Shown here one piece after another: positions 16,557-27,500 of a stretch of 62,962 bases of DNA. Made by a program: the position numbers and the translations under genes. Source of the DNA: a virus; the IMG/VR virus record IMGVR_UViG_3300031851_003821, positions 1 to 62,962 of that record, one strand, 5' to 3'. Each line of letters opens with the position of its first letter. Position 1 is the stretch's first letter. The notes below the pieces were generated by a model. That model had not been told where the DNA came from. It did no database searches and saw nothing but the letters and a program-made list of their open reading frames with translations.

Positions 16557-17313
16557 AACAATTCCCTAGTTCTGTTGCAAGATATTTTTGATGATAATGT
16601 ACAAACCCATATTGATTATGCCCATTTATACGCATTACACCATTGGCGATTTCCCAGATCAGTTCCTTGTTCCAATCTTCTGCAGTAGTTCCAAGTATTG
16701 CTGGTTTCATATGAACAATCTGTGGGCCATAACCAGGTGTACAATAATTATCTTCGCATAAAGCATAAATTAAATCAGTGTTAGCTACTTCATCGTGTCC
16801 ACCTTGTATTATATCTTTTGCACTATCCCAGTTTTCAAACGTTTTTTGTACTTCTGTAAAAAATTGTTTTGCTTCAACACTCATACGCCAATACGTAATA
16901 GCATTATAAACATCTGTCAATTTATTTTTATCAAATATTTTTCTATACTTTCTTACTTTACTTGGAATATTATGAAAGTTTCTACAACCAGTTGATATCC
17001 AAACTGGCTTTGTTCTATACAAGTTCCACCAATGATCCACCGGACCGCTTACAATCATATCTGCTTCTAACTTTACAGTTTCGTGAAAAGGACTAGCGTG
17101 AAAAACTTGCCAATCAGTTGTCCATCCACCTGTATTACCATAAGGAAACTGTTTAACATAATCAAATAATGCATTAGTGTATTCAACATCAGTGAGTAAA
17201 CATATTTTTACATCTGGGTGCCAATAACGCAGACTTTTTGCTAGTGTTTCAGCACATACAATATAATCTTTACTACCAACTATTAAGTACCCTCTATCTG
17301 CTTCATACGGCAT
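16549..17313 (-). CDS. Glycosyltransferase-like protein, GT-A type
   Basis: The start at 17313 (MPYEADRGYLIVGSKDYIVC) has GGAG seven bases upstream and overlaps the previous stop by 11 bases; a longer start inside the previous gene is less likely. The 254-residue product has a first Rossmann-like strand (GYLIVGSKDYIVCAETLAKS), a second (DVKICLLTD) and FHETVKLEADMIVSGPVDHW. The last has the position of the DxD-type metal site of GT8-like and related glycosyltransferases. The next gene upstream has the same layout with DTDY. The C-terminal GFVHYHQKYLATEL is typical of proteins that close the donor site with a His. Substrates unknown. Confidence 0.65.
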   Translation of the reverse strand: MPYEADRGYLIVGSKDYIVCAETLAKSLRYWHPDVKICLLTDVEYTNALFDYVKQFPYGNTGGWTTDWQVFHASPFHETVKLEADMIVSGPVDHWWNLYRTKPVWISTGCRNFHNIPSKVRKYRKIFDKNKLTDVYNAITYWRMSVEAKQFFTEVQKTFENWDSAKDIIQGGHDEVANTDLIYALCEDNYCTPGYGPQIVHMKPAILGTTAEDWNKELIWEIANGVMRINGHNQYGFVHYHQKYLATELGNCYD

Positions 17314-18049
17314 AGAGCTTCTCCAGATATTCTTTGCCCATAATATGCAGGTCGTTGTGTTCAATACATAAACGTCTGGTGGTGTGTTCTAACCACCATT
17401 TTCCGTCATATGTGACTTTGATTTTTGGGTCAACATTAAATAATGGCCAAGGTATATCACATTGTTCAGTGCCTGTACCATTACATATGAGTAATGCAAT
17501 ACTCAAAGCAAAATCATTACGGAACTGTCTTGGGTCAAATTCAAATATACTTGCATAATGGTAGTAATTCTGCTCAACCATTTTCCAACAGTCAAATACA
17601 TCATTGCTGAATGTGCTTTTGTCAAAAACAACAACAGTAGCCCACCACATGTGGGTATCTCTAATACCAAATTTTTCAATATGTTTATTCTTAAACACAG
17701 GTTGAACAGTTTTATGTGCAAAAAAAGACTGGGTAGAGTTAATGCAAGTTAATAAATTACTGCCATTCAACATATAGTCGGTATCTAGTATTATAGTTCT
17801 TTGATATGGTGTATAATCAAATGCATGACTACGTCTGCCATTGTACCATATTCGTGATTGGTGACGATTTTTATTAGTTGGTTTCTCAACAATTACTTGT
17901 TGGTCGTATAAATCTGTATCTAGTTTTATATCAGTCACAAGGCTAACTGGAATATTGAGATACCTTTTAATTCTTTTTGCACATTCATTTGCGAGTAATG
18001 TATATTTTACTTCGCTATCAAATGCAAATAGTAAAGCACCAGTGGTCAT
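17303..18049 (-). CDS. Glycosyltransferase-like protein, GT-A type with DTD motif
   Basis: The 248-residue protein begins with a first strand (MTTGALLFAFDSEVKYTLLA) and IPVSLVTDIK. It then has YTPYQRTIILDTDYMLNGSN: a hydrophobic strand ending in D-T-D, the metal/nucleotide-sugar motif of GT-A enzymes such as GT8. The region around IRDTHMWWATVVVFDKST matches the acceptor side of these folds. The C-terminal HNDLHIMGKEYLEKLY has the family's His near the end. It overlaps the adjacent glycosyltransferase-like gene and is coupled to the 100-residue gene upstream by ATGA. Transfer of a sugar is likely; the acceptor is unknown. Confidence 0.72.
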   Translation of the reverse strand: MTTGALLFAFDSEVKYTLLANECAKRIKRYLNIPVSLVTDIKLDTDLYDQQVIVEKPTNKNRHQSRIWYNGRRSHAFDYTPYQRTIILDTDYMLNGSNLLTCINSTQSFFAHKTVQPVFKNKHIEKFGIRDTHMWWATVVVFDKSTFSNDVFDCWKMVEQNYYHYASIFEFDPRQFRNDFALSIALLICNGTGTEQCDIPWPLFNVDPKIKVTYDGKWWLEHTTRRLCIEHNDLHIMGKEYLEKLYAV

Positions 18050-18348
18050 CTGTTTTGGGACACTGCGTCGTATTCATCTAGCCAAGCGTTCATTTGTTCT
18101 TGCCATAGTTCCATTGCATAATTATACAAAAGTCCTGTATCTACTTTCACAGGCGTATCATAGATATCTTGTAGTACTGCTTCGCCGGCACATAGTTTAC
18201 ATATGTTTAAAAGCTCTGGTCCAGCACGCCACATGCCGCCATTGTGTGCAAATATCATTTTTGCTTGATAGGTTTCTTTTAGCACAAGCCTTGCCTGTTT
18301 ATGGTCAAATCTTGTACGGATTCTTTGTCTCAAGGATTCTGTGTTCAT
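18046..18348 (-). CDS. Hypothetical protein, 100 residues, first gene of the metabolic block
   Basis: A start at 18348 (MNTESLRQRIRTRFDHKQAR) is preferred because an in-frame ATG at 18366 lies at the edge of the terminator stem. The protein is helical and basic at the N-terminus (LRQRIRTRFDHKQARLVLKE), with a central Cys pair in LLNICKLCAGEAVLQDIYDT and a helical acidic end. I have a recollection of similar proteins in T4-like cyanophages but cannot name a function. The gene lies directly downstream of the bidirectional terminator at 18366-18399. It may therefore need read-through or its own weak promoter; none is obvious. TGA overlaps the next ATG. Confidence 0.65.
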   Translation of the reverse strand: MNTESLRQRIRTRFDHKQARLVLKETYQAKMIFAHNGGMWRAGPELLNICKLCAGEAVLQDIYDTPVKVDTGLLYNYAMELWQEQMNAWLDEYDAVSQNR

Positions 18349-18365
18349 ATTTTTACTTAGCCACA

Positions 18366-18399
18366 AAAAAACCCTAGTTAATAAAAACTAGAGTTTTTT
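18366..18399. terminator. Bidirectional rho-independent terminator
   Basis: An A-run (18366-18371) leads into CCCTAGTT and a short AT loop, followed by AACTAGAG and a T-run (18394-18399). Six base pairs (18374-18379 with 18386-18391), one mismatch, then seven more pairs (the A/T arms) make a stem that ends in a U-run in either direction. It lies just after the stop of the structural gene at 18420 and just before the metabolic block on the minus strand, so it should separate late structural from metabolic transcription. Confidence 0.8.
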
Positions 18400-18419
18400 A
18401 GGTTTTCTATATTAAAATA

Positions 18420-19373
18420 TTATGACTGTGCCCAACTTGGTGTGTTTTGTGTAATAGTGCCCCAAGTGTCTGAAATATTTGACGTACTTGGTGGACGTAC
18501 AGTTGTAATTTGTGATAGTGTTCCATCAACGTTATCCGGTGATGCTGGATCTGGCGGAGTATAGTCATCTGATAAGTCTGTGTAAATTGTTAATACTGCA
18601 CCTGACACACTGTATGAAACTTCAATTTCGTTTGCACCATATGTACCTGATGGTATTTGTTTAAAGTTTAAACTTGGTGTTCCGTCTAGTGCATAGTAAC
18701 CTTCAGTTGTTGTAAGCGTAGTTGGTGTACCTGATCCACCTATTTTTGTTAGTCCTGTGTATGCAACACTATTAATGGTTTTACTTGCGGCTGCACCTGT
18801 AAGTACTAATGTACCTGAAGCAGTTAACAAGTTGGTCCATGTAGTGTTCTGTGTACTTGTAGTACCACCTGATCTACTCCATGACAATCTAATTTGTCCA
18901 CCTGCGTTAAAAAAATATCGTGCAGCATTGGCACTTGCAAAAGTAATTGTTTTTGATAGTGTTGAACTAGTATTCCAACCTGATGTTGAACTTGATGTTA
19001 CAGATGCGTCACTTCCTTCTGCGGCAGCATTGTTTCTGGCATTAAATACTGCGGTAATATTCGCACTGAGTGCCGCATATGCACTGATTGTGTCGCCAGC
19101 ACTTGGAGCACTTATTGCCGTAATAGATGTTCCTTGATGTGATGCTAATGAAGCATTTCTAGCAACTAGGTTTGCCCAACTTGTAGCTGATACTGTTGCT
19201 CCAGCCGCTACTGCGGGCAACGTACTTGATTGTCCGTAGCCTTTATCGCCTGTACCACTGCCCCAAATTGTGTTAATATTTGCAACTGAGTCATCGCCAG
19301 AGCCTGCGGCGTTACCTGTAGCGAAAATGTTGTAGTCGTCGTCTACAATGGTGTTGCCTGCTGAATATGTCAT
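18420..19373 (-). CDS. Virion structural protein, fibre-like, 317 residues
   Basis: Composition is typical of phage tail fibre or decoration proteins: very rich in Ser, Thr, Ala and Gly, few charged residues, many short strands (TSSSTSGWNTSSTLSKTITF, TLVLTGAAASKTINSVAYTG). The N-terminus (MTYSAGNTIVDDDYNIFATG) resembles that of T4-like marine phage structural proteins. No catalytic motif. It is the last gene of the late structural block on this strand and ends just before the bidirectional terminator. A ribosome binding site (AAAGGA) precedes the ATG. A long leader of about 120 bases separates it from the late-promoter-like TAAATA at 19498. Confidence 0.7.
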   Translation of the reverse strand: MTYSAGNTIVDDDYNIFATGNAAGSGDDSVANINTIWGSGTGDKGYGQSSTLPAVAAGATVSATSWANLVARNASLASHQGTSITAISAPSAGDTISAYAALSANITAVFNARNNAAAEGSDASVTSSSTSGWNTSSTLSKTITFASANAARYFFNAGGQIRLSWSRSGGTTSTQNTTWTNLLTASGTLVLTGAAASKTINSVAYTGLTKIGGSGTPTTLTTTEGYYALDGTPSLNFKQIPSGTYGANEIEVSYSVSGAVLTIYTDLSDDYTPPDPASPDNVDGTLSQITTVRPPSTSNISDTWGTITQNTPSWAQS

Positions 19374-19497
19374 CCTAATTTTATCCTTTGTATTAGTATT
19401 TCTACGCTATAGTTTACGGCGTTCTCTTACGAGTCAGTTTTTATACCTTAGTTACCCACGTCGTGTGCTTTTACCATAGCTGGTTATCTTATAATCA

Positions 19498-19503
19498 TAT
19501 TTA
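19498..19503 (-). promoter_or_regulatory. Candidate T4-type late promoter (TAAATA) with long leader
   Basis: On the minus strand this reads AAAATAAATATGAT. It lies just past the stop of the gene at 19510, about 125 bases upstream of the gene starting at 19373. The 136-base intergenic region is otherwise gene-free and would form an unusually long 5' leader for this genome. Confidence 0.4.
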
Positions 19504-19509
19504 TTTTAC

Positions 19510-20862
19510 TTAGACGATCTTCACAATCGCTTCTATACTACCAATTCCTTCGTCTGTTTTGCTCTGTAGAGCACGGCCAATTACGTTAAAACTTGTAATC
19601 TCATCCAAGTTTGCTGATCTTGCAGTTCCGTTTCCGGCACTTACAAGTCTGTCACCTTTAGTAACAAATCCCATTACGTTAACAGGCACTCTTCCACTCA
19701 TCGCAATTGGTGGATGTGTAGCATTTGATCCTGCATTGCCGTTCATCAAGTATGCTGGTTGTGTTGAAACAACACCAAATACTTTAGCACTTAATTCTTC
19801 TACGCAAAGTGTAACTTCGTTTACACCGCCTAGTTCGACAATTGTTCCTGGAGAATATTCTGCATCTGCATGAAAACGCTCAGCCATATCAGCGTATTGT
19901 GCTGATGTTGCTTTAGCATGTACTGTGTTAAAAGCAGTTGTTGATGTTCCGATATTTCCAACACCGTCTGCTTGTAAATTTGTTATATCTCTAACACCTA
20001 CAGTTGAAGTTGCTCCGTCAATTTGAATTACTGTTGTAGTTACACCACCATCATTTACTGTGAATAGTGTATCGCCATCTGATGTTTGATTCGAAACATA
20101 AACATCTGATCCTGAAACAAACAATCTTCCATCACTATCAGCACCAACATACAATCCTGTATCAGCAAGTACGCTTATACTTGTGTTGTTACTTGTGGCA
20201 GCATCTGATCTCATAAACGAAGTTGAGTTTAGTGTATCTAGTGTGTCAGCATTAGTTGCAGTTCCGTTAAACACTGCGTTTGATACTGTTGTACTCATGT
20301 TCAAACCTGGACCAATCGTAGCAAATCCTGATATAGCTGATGCCGGAGTAAAAGTTGCATCTTTTGAGAATATACTTACAATTGTATTGTTAACAAACAT
20401 TTGTACCACAACGTGATCTGTTGCACCGTTATCTGTGATAGTTGTTACAATAGCGCCTGATGTTCCTTCACCTGATGTAAAAGCAGGACCGATTGTAATA
20501 AAACTAGATCCATTATAAACTTTAAGTTGATCGTTTGTTGTATCAAACCATAAATCACCAGCAATATTAGAAGTTGGTTGACTAGTTGATGCAGTCGCTG
20601 CAGAAATAACTTTAAAAGTTGTTCCGTTGTACACTTTCATCACGTTGTTTGTTTTATCGTACCAAAGTTGACCTGTTAATGGTGCACCCGGTGCAGATGT
20701 GTTTGCGGCATTTTCAAGCAAACGAATGAAGTTCTCATCTAAGAACTCACCGTAACCAGCGTAGTTTTTTCCTACTAGCGTTTGGCTCGAATCGTTATTG
20801 ATAGTACCATCCGCAACTACTGCAAAAATTGTACCATCTGTTAGGTTAATGGTATATGACAT
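19510..20862 (-). CDS. Tail-fibre-like structural protein with repeated LWYD...YNG modules
   Basis: The 450-residue protein has an N-terminal region with two imperfect copies of a module: GQLWYDKTNNVMKVYNGTTF and GDLWFDTTNDQLKVYNGSSF. This module is common in T4-like marine phage fibre proteins. A middle beta-rich region contains TLDTLNSTSFMRSD, a classical fibre collar motif. The C-terminal part (YADMAERFHADAEYSPGTIV onwards, with KVFGVVSTQPAYLMNG) resembles the C-terminal autoprocessing/chaperone-type domain seen in phage fibres (Peptidase_G2-like: Y-A-E/D...G.vv...iGVvS..pa). Autocleavage is only a possibility. A late promoter lies 25 bases upstream and GGAG nine bases before ATG. Confidence 0.78.
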   Translation of the reverse strand: MSYTINLTDGTIFAVVADGTINNDSSQTLVGKNYAGYGEFLDENFIRLLENAANTSAPGAPLTGQLWYDKTNNVMKVYNGTTFKVISAATASTSQPTSNIAGDLWFDTTNDQLKVYNGSSFITIGPAFTSGEGTSGAIVTTITDNGATDHVVVQMFVNNTIVSIFSKDATFTPASAISGFATIGPGLNMSTTVSNAVFNGTATNADTLDTLNSTSFMRSDAATSNNTSISVLADTGLYVGADSDGRLFVSGSDVYVSNQTSDGDTLFTVNDGGVTTTVIQIDGATSTVGVRDITNLQADGVGNIGTSTTAFNTVHAKATSAQYADMAERFHADAEYSPGTIVELGGVNEVTLCVEELSAKVFGVVSTQPAYLMNGNAGSNATHPPIAMSGRVPVNVMGFVTKGDRLVSAGNGTARSANLDEITSFNVIGRALQSKTDEGIGSIEAIVKIV

Positions 20863-20887
20863 TTTGTTTTACTCCGTTTTCTAAGTG

Positions 20888-20893
20888 TATTTA
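20888..20893 (-). promoter_or_regulatory. T4-type late promoter (TAAATA)
   Basis: On the minus strand ACATAAATACAC lies in the short gap ahead of the fibre-like gene at 20862, with 25 bases between the motif and the ATG and a GGAG ribosome site in the leader. This fits the T4 late consensus TATAAATA, which is read by a gp55-type sigma factor (encoded at 47045). Confidence 0.65.
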
Positions 20894-21550
20894 TGTTGCA
20901 CTAAGATTAGTTAATGTTTGTATACGAACTGTATAATCAATTTGTATCTGTCTGTTCAATGATTTTTGAACAGGATGAAAGATAACATGTGTTATCAATC
21001 TAAGGTCTGTTGCACTTCCGTTCCAAGTTTTTAATCCTAGTTCATCAAATACATAATCACCGTTAAAATCTGTTGAATTATCAAATGCTTGTTGCCCTGA
21101 TGGCTCACCATAATCTAATAAACAACTTACAAGTATATCAGTATAAACTTTACCTGTTGAATGAGTAACCGTTAAATTATTTCTGCTTGTATCAGTATTT
21201 GCTGAGCTATTGTCGTCTACTACTTTTGAGTAGGTTGGATTGTACAAATTAGCATTCTGTCCGGTTGTGTTTGGTGGCAAGTATGTAATTACACCTGTAG
21301 GGTCTACACTGCTACCGCCGTTACCAAATGCCATTTCATAAATTTGCCCGATCGTTTTATTGGCCAAGCTGTTTGCCAATGCTTCACTGATATTTTCATA
21401 ATGAATAGCGTTTCTTTTATCAACAATCACTTCTTCCGTGTTTGGATCAAAGATTTTTATGTGCCCACTTATAGCAAGTTGTCCAGCTTCATTTGGACGT
21501 TTTTCTTCTTCTTGATCCACTATGGCCTCATTGTTTGTTTTTTGTTCCAT
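20891..21550 (-). CDS. Structural protein, 219 residues (tail-associated hypothetical)
   Basis: Not assigned to a named family. After an acidic N-terminus (MEQKTNNEAIVDQEEEKRPN) the protein is beta-rich (GHIKIFDPNTEEVIVDKRNA, LRLITHVIFHPVQKSLNRQI) with a Gly/Asn/Thr-rich middle. This composition is typical of tail or baseplate-peripheral proteins. It lies between the giant tail protein and a fibre-like protein and is in the same direction. TAAATA lies only four bases before its ATG. A weak AAGG is the only ribosome-site candidate. T4-like marine phages carry proteins with this opening next to their fibre genes (from memory). Confidence 0.65.
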   Translation of the reverse strand: MEQKTNNEAIVDQEEEKRPNEAGQLAISGHIKIFDPNTEEVIVDKRNAIHYENISEALANSLANKTIGQIYEMAFGNGGSSVDPTGVITYLPPNTTGQNANLYNPTYSKVVDDNSSANTDTSRNNLTVTHSTGKVYTDILVSCLLDYGEPSGQQAFDNSTDFNGDYVFDELGLKTWNGSATDLRLITHVIFHPVQKSLNRQIQIDYTVRIQTLTNLSAT

Positions 21551-21554
21551 ACTG

Positions 21555-21560
21555 TATTTA
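21555..21560 (-). promoter_or_regulatory. Candidate late promoter (TAAATA) four bases before an ATG
   Basis: The minus strand reads GGTAAATACAGTATGG, so a T4-type late -10 element lies almost on the ATG at 21550. If used, transcription would start at or near the A of the ATG, giving a leaderless or nearly leaderless message. The same TAAATACAGTATGG string recurs at 38996. Confidence 0.45.
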
Positions 21561-21581
21561 CCTTATTACTTAACCTGGGTT

Positions 21582-24500
21582 TTAACTCTTTAAGAATTTT
21601 ACTGCTGGGGTAGTTTGATCTTGCAATGCAATGCCGTTACTTGCAGTATTTGTGCCTTGAGCGTACATAACATTTGCAGTAACCTGGCTAAACCAAACTT
21701 CCACATTAGCCTCTGGTGCAGTTGTTAGAGTTATTTCAGTAAACGTACTATCTGTTGCAGTAACAGTGTAATCTGTGTCTGGTACAAGCACTGTACCAGC
21801 AACTGTAACTGTGACTGATTCAGCAAGTTCAGTACTGTCTAATCCAGTTGGTACTATTATACTTGTTGTAAATCTAGTAGTTGTACCATCACCAACATTT
21901 GTTTTATCAGTTGTTGTTTTTTGCTGATATGTACTTGGCAACTGCTCGCCTGGACCAACGTCACTTGCCTGCGTAGAAATCACATGTGACATTGCACTTG
22001 TTCCAGCAACACCCCTACGTAATCCACTAATTGAATTACTACCGGTATCTCTTGTTCTATATGTAATTCTTTCTGCACCCACCATTACTTGGCCAAACAG
22101 GTTAGCAGATAGATTTGGTTCACTGAGCTTTGTTACATCTGTAAAGTAGATTGTATCTGCATCAGCAGTTATATCTTGTAATAATTCTGTTGTATTATTT
22201 GAATTCAGCCTTAGTAATTTTTGATTTCCTAACATGTCTTGAAATATTCTGAAGTTTAAACTATTAGGAACTATTGTGTTAGTAAACATTGTAACTACTA
22301 AAACATCAGACCCATTTATTGTATTTCTATCTAAAGTTAATGTTGTAATGTTGTTTGTAGAATTACTTAAATTATATTCTGTTTGTTGTATGTACACTCC
22401 GTTAAGTGTTACAATCAGTCTTTCCGGACTTGTTATAAGTCTACCAAGATTAAAGTCATTTGTATCAATAGTTGTTCCAATTGTTTTGTCGAACTCCGAA
22501 CTATCGTATGGTACTTCATCATATGCGTCTCCAGTTGTAACACCACTGGTTGTTGGACCAACAAATACTTTTGTTAATATATTCTGCTGAGCAGTATCGT
22601 TGTAGGTAAACACTCCAAAAACTGCATTGGCAGCTGCACCAACACGAAGTTCAATTTGATCTCCCATAACAATATAATCTGCTTCAGTAGTTGTGAAAAT
22701 CTTAATATCACTATTAGCAGGAGGCATACTACCTACAGTAAATTCAATGTATCTATCGCTTGATCCATCCCATGCACTTAGGTTATAATCAACTGCGAGG
22801 TTTTGTTTTACATTATCAACATATACTAGCATATCGTTATCAGAGACCAATGCTTGATTGCTTATACCTGTTGTGCTAATATAATATGGACCTGCACTTG
22901 ATCCATCACCTGTGTATTCGATACCCTCTGGCGGACGTAATCTTAGTCCTTCGCGATTAACAACTAGGTTAGCAATGTTTGTACCTTGTAAACTATTTGT
23001 TAGAGAATCGAGTAGACTTGATCCATCATATGTCATATATTGTACTAGAGGGGTACTCCAACTATACTGTGTTGGTGTTGTTGTTCCTAAAGCAACTATT
23101 GTTATCCATGCAGTACTCGGAATTGTTGAACCAAATGTTATTTTAGTAAAAAAACTGCCACTCGCCGCATAAGTGTAATCTGTGGTAACAACACCATTAT
23201 TGAAAATAACCATTTGATTAATTTCACTAAATGTAACAGGAATGGTTTGTGTGTTAGATGCAATTTCTGTACCAGCAAAACTTTCTTTATAAAGTTGCGA
23301 ACCTCCACCTAATCCAAAAACCTTGACACCAATTGTATTTCCAACTGCACTAGGCATTGTTGCTCCAAGAGTTACAATTTTGCTGATCCAATTAATTGTA
23401 TACGCAGTGTTTACTATGGCTTGTCCTGTAGTAAAATCAACAATTTCAATACCAACTGGATGTAGCATTGTGTTTGTAAAATCTATTACGGTTCCAGCAC
23501 CAAGGAACTCAATTGTTGTAGTAGCAATATTAAATCCGTGTCCGTCACTGCTCCAATCACTTCCAGGGCGTGTATATACTTTTAGATCAAGTGTGTCAAA
23601 TTCACTGCCTGGAATTAACTCTTCTGGAGCATGCGAACTATATAGGTCGATGAATTCTCCGCCTTCGACGTTGATGTCTGTTGACCTTGTGCCTAAGTAG
23701 GTGTCGGAAAATACACTTTCATATATTACATCTAATATTCCTGGATCATAAGTTGGCAATCCTTCTGGACCAAAATCAATATTATCAAATGGATTGATAT
23801 CAAAGTTGCCAACATCATATCCAGTATTTTGATTGAAATCTGGACCTTGAACTTGTACGCCAGGATAGTCTATTCCGCTCATTACTTGAGCAAGTTCTCT
23901 TCCTGGCTCGTTTGGTTCAGGAGTGTATAGGCCAATAGTTCTGTCTGCACCATCAAGAGTACTTTGATCAACTTTTGTATAACTTTCCGGGTCAAATGTC
24001 GCACCACTTGTTAAATTTGTGTCAACACTGTATACTTCAGGTAGCGTTGCTGAAACTACACCAACAGTTGGCACCGGAAATCGAATTAATTGTCCTGCGA
24101 GATAAAACGTATTCTCAGTCCAATCCACTACCTTACTAGTATATGTAATTCTGTCGTATGCTATAGTTGTTGTAAAATCACGCACCTGTTGCGGTTCTAG
24201 AACTGCTATTGCAGTTGCGCCAGTGCCATTGCCACCTGTAATACTAATTGTTGGAGTGCTAATATATCCACTTCCTTGTGTGATTAAGTTTACTCTTACT
24301 AGCACACCAGCAGTATTGACCGTTGCAGTCATTGTTGCTTGTGTTGTTGCATCGCCGGTGATAGTAACCTGCGGTGGCACTGTGTACCCTGAACCGCCAT
24401 TGGTAACTGTTACACTTTTAATTTGTAATTTATAATTGTTAAACCACTGACTCCAAGGAAACGTTTGCCACACAACACTTGTGCTTGGCAATGCACTTAG

Positions 24501-27500
24501 CGATTTAGGATTTTCACTATCGTCAAGTATTGGAGAAACAAATTGCCCACGTAGACTATCATAGTAGGCTGGAAGATCAAAGTCTGTAATACTACCGTTA
24601 TAGGTATCCTCGCCTTCATAGCGTAGATTAAATTCTCTTACCTGTACATGGTATGGTTTAACTTCTTGTATGTATTGACTTACAAAATCCTGATTGTCTC
24701 TTCTAAAAATTGGATATTCTATTAGGTCACGTATTTTATGATTTACATCAATAAGACTTGTTTTGAACAACCAATCTGGAGCAGCTTGTTCAGTCATAAT
24801 AAATTCAAACGTTAGTATAAGCAATTCATTTCTAAATTTTTGTAGATCAGTAGTAAAAATTTCTTCGTTCAGAGCCTTAAGTATTTGACGGGTTTCAATA
24901 TTTGGTGCTTGATCAAAACGTTGTGCATCAAATACTTCAACATCAAATCCAAAATTTCCATCTGCATAATTGTAGACTGTGCTATCAATTGCTATTGTAC
25001 CATCTTGAAGAAATACTCTTGTCCATTCTGTAGTAGATGTACTATACTGATAAACTTCTTGCTTGCCAAAACTGTTTGCTTCCACAGTTGCCCATTCACC
25101 ATTTTTTACATTTGGTAAGGCTAATAAATCACTATAAACTTTTACATCATATGAACTTTCATTTACACTACTATAAGTGGTAAAATCAGCATTTGTTCCG
25201 TTCCAATCAATATAACTCCAGTAGAGTTTTGTATCATAGTTTTGTACTCTTGATAACATCAGTGTTTGATCTGCTTGGACTGTATAGATTGTCCATAATC
25301 CTTCTTGTGTACTATCACTAGCAACAAGATATTTGTAACCTACTGCCACCTGTCGCAAATCTTGATAGGTAAGCTCGGCATAGGTTAATACACGCTTGTT
25401 CCATTCCCCACTTGCAGAAGTTGGCTCAGGCTCTTGGCTGTTCAATAACTTTAAACTTTTGCTATCAGATATAGGATATAGTTTCATTATTGCATTTGCA
25501 CGTTTTATATAATTTTCAAGTGCTAGAAATCTGTTTGTGAAGAAGCTCTGTCTAGGTCGAAAACTTACTCCATACTTGTCTGCTATACTCAATGTTGCAT
25601 CTGGTACTAGATTTCCAAGAGTATCCTCTCCGCAAAAACTATCTAAAAATTTTCTGTAGAGTCCATCGCCCAAGAAGCTCTTATTATCGCCTACAGTAAT
25701 TAAATCATATTCACTGTGAACATTGTCATTGTTCGCAATCTTATCAAATTCTATGTGTAAGATTGTATCACTAGCTGAAAACAGATTTCTACAATTATAC
25801 AAACTTACTGTGCTTTGACTTATGGCAGCACTATATGCAACTCCACTTGAACGAGGACTTTCAATGTATTGTGCAATTCCACTTGCACTCAAAGTCTTAT
25901 CAGAACTTACCGCAGTTAATCCTTTAACCCAATAGTAGTAATAGGTAACAAATGTTCCTGCACTATCAAGCTCACTGGTGATTACATAACTTGTAGTACT
26001 GAATACAGTACCGTTGCCTGTGTAGTTTGCTGGTTCAACTGTGTTCTTAGTCCATTGATAAACATCAACCGACGAACCTGGAAACAGTTGCCCCCAACGT
26101 CTGGCTTTGTACTCTATTGTGTCTTGATGATAATCAATAAATCTTACTGTGCTTAAATCCCACCATATTTTGCCAAGATAGCTTGATGTCCATTGTGTAC
26201 CATAATTATTCACGTCTCCAGTGTTGTATGCCGCTGGATCAATTCCACCTGTGTAGTCAATGTTTGCTTGTGCAGCTCCTAGTATTTTTCCTTGTAATGG
26301 ATCTATAAAGTCAAGATAGGTTGTCACTTCGTTGTTGATTTTATTATATGTAAATACACTGTTTAACAGTGTAGCATCAACTATTGGTTGCTGGTTGTAT
26401 CTTATCTTCCATGCTGATTCTTTGTTTGGATTTACAAGTTGTGTGACTCGTCCAAAATCACCTGAACTATCATTTAAATCATCGTTAGGAGCACCAACTA
26501 ATAGTACACCATCATAATAGTCAACTGCACTACCAAACTTATCAAAGCTCATTATACTTGTATCAAAAATCTGTTGTCCAAACGCAAACTTTCCTGGATT
26601 TGTTGCACTTGCATTTGCACTTGGCAGGAAGTTATACGTGTACGCTACACCAGACTGATCCAATGGATCAGTAAGAGAAGTACTCTTACTATCAAAGTAA
26701 GTTGTATTGCTATCAAAAGTTGTTGGCAAATTAGCAGTGGAATCAGGTGCACCTACGACCAACGTGGTAGCAGAGTTATCAATTTTAATACTTGTTCCAA
26801 AGTGTCCATAATCGTTTGGAATAGGTGCAACAATAGTTTGTGAATATACAATTGGTTTTAACCCAAGATCTGCAAACGCAGACCCGGCTCCAGGTGCTAC
26901 TTGTAGTTTTATAAATTCTTCACCTGCTTGTATGTCTACCAGTGTTAGTTGTAATGCTCCGCCTACGTTGGTTGCGGTAATGTTTGGTATATCAGCAGTT
27001 GTAATATCTGTAACTAGACTATCAACAGTTGTTCCTGTTAATGTCACATAATAATTGTTAATCCTAATACTATCAGTAGCAGTCAAGACAGGATTTGTTA
27101 CAGTGCCTGTAATTGTGCCAAATAATCTTGATTGGTTAATCCATCTGTCAACACTTCCGCCCTCTGGAACTATTAAACTATCATTTGGTTCTGCAATATA
27201 TATGCTACAATTTGTTGAACAAACATCAACTACACTTCCAAATTTATAATTTCCGCCAACTGTTGTAGCATTTACTGTTTGTGCCAATCTAAAAGTATTT
27301 GTTTCAATCTCTACTATATCACCAACATTAAGTGTATATGGATTAGTAGAAGTTCCAATTGTAATTGTAGTTCCACTGTTTGTAAATTGTGCGTCATTTG
27401 CATTATCACTTGGTACTAAGTAAGTGCCGTTGACAGTTACCGCTGGCGTTCCAACTGGTGTATCTACAGTAGTGAAACTTTGTGTGGTAGTTGATGCAGT

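Noticed and set aside
17303-17364. Longer start of the 16549 gene inside the previous gene
   Set aside because: The ATG at 17313 has GGAG at the right distance; the longer form would overlap by more than 60 bases and add residues not fitting the first strand.
18757-19137. Plus-strand frame of 126 residues opposite the fibre-like gene
   Set aside because: Low-complexity mirror of Ser/Thr/Ala codons; no promoter or ribosome site.
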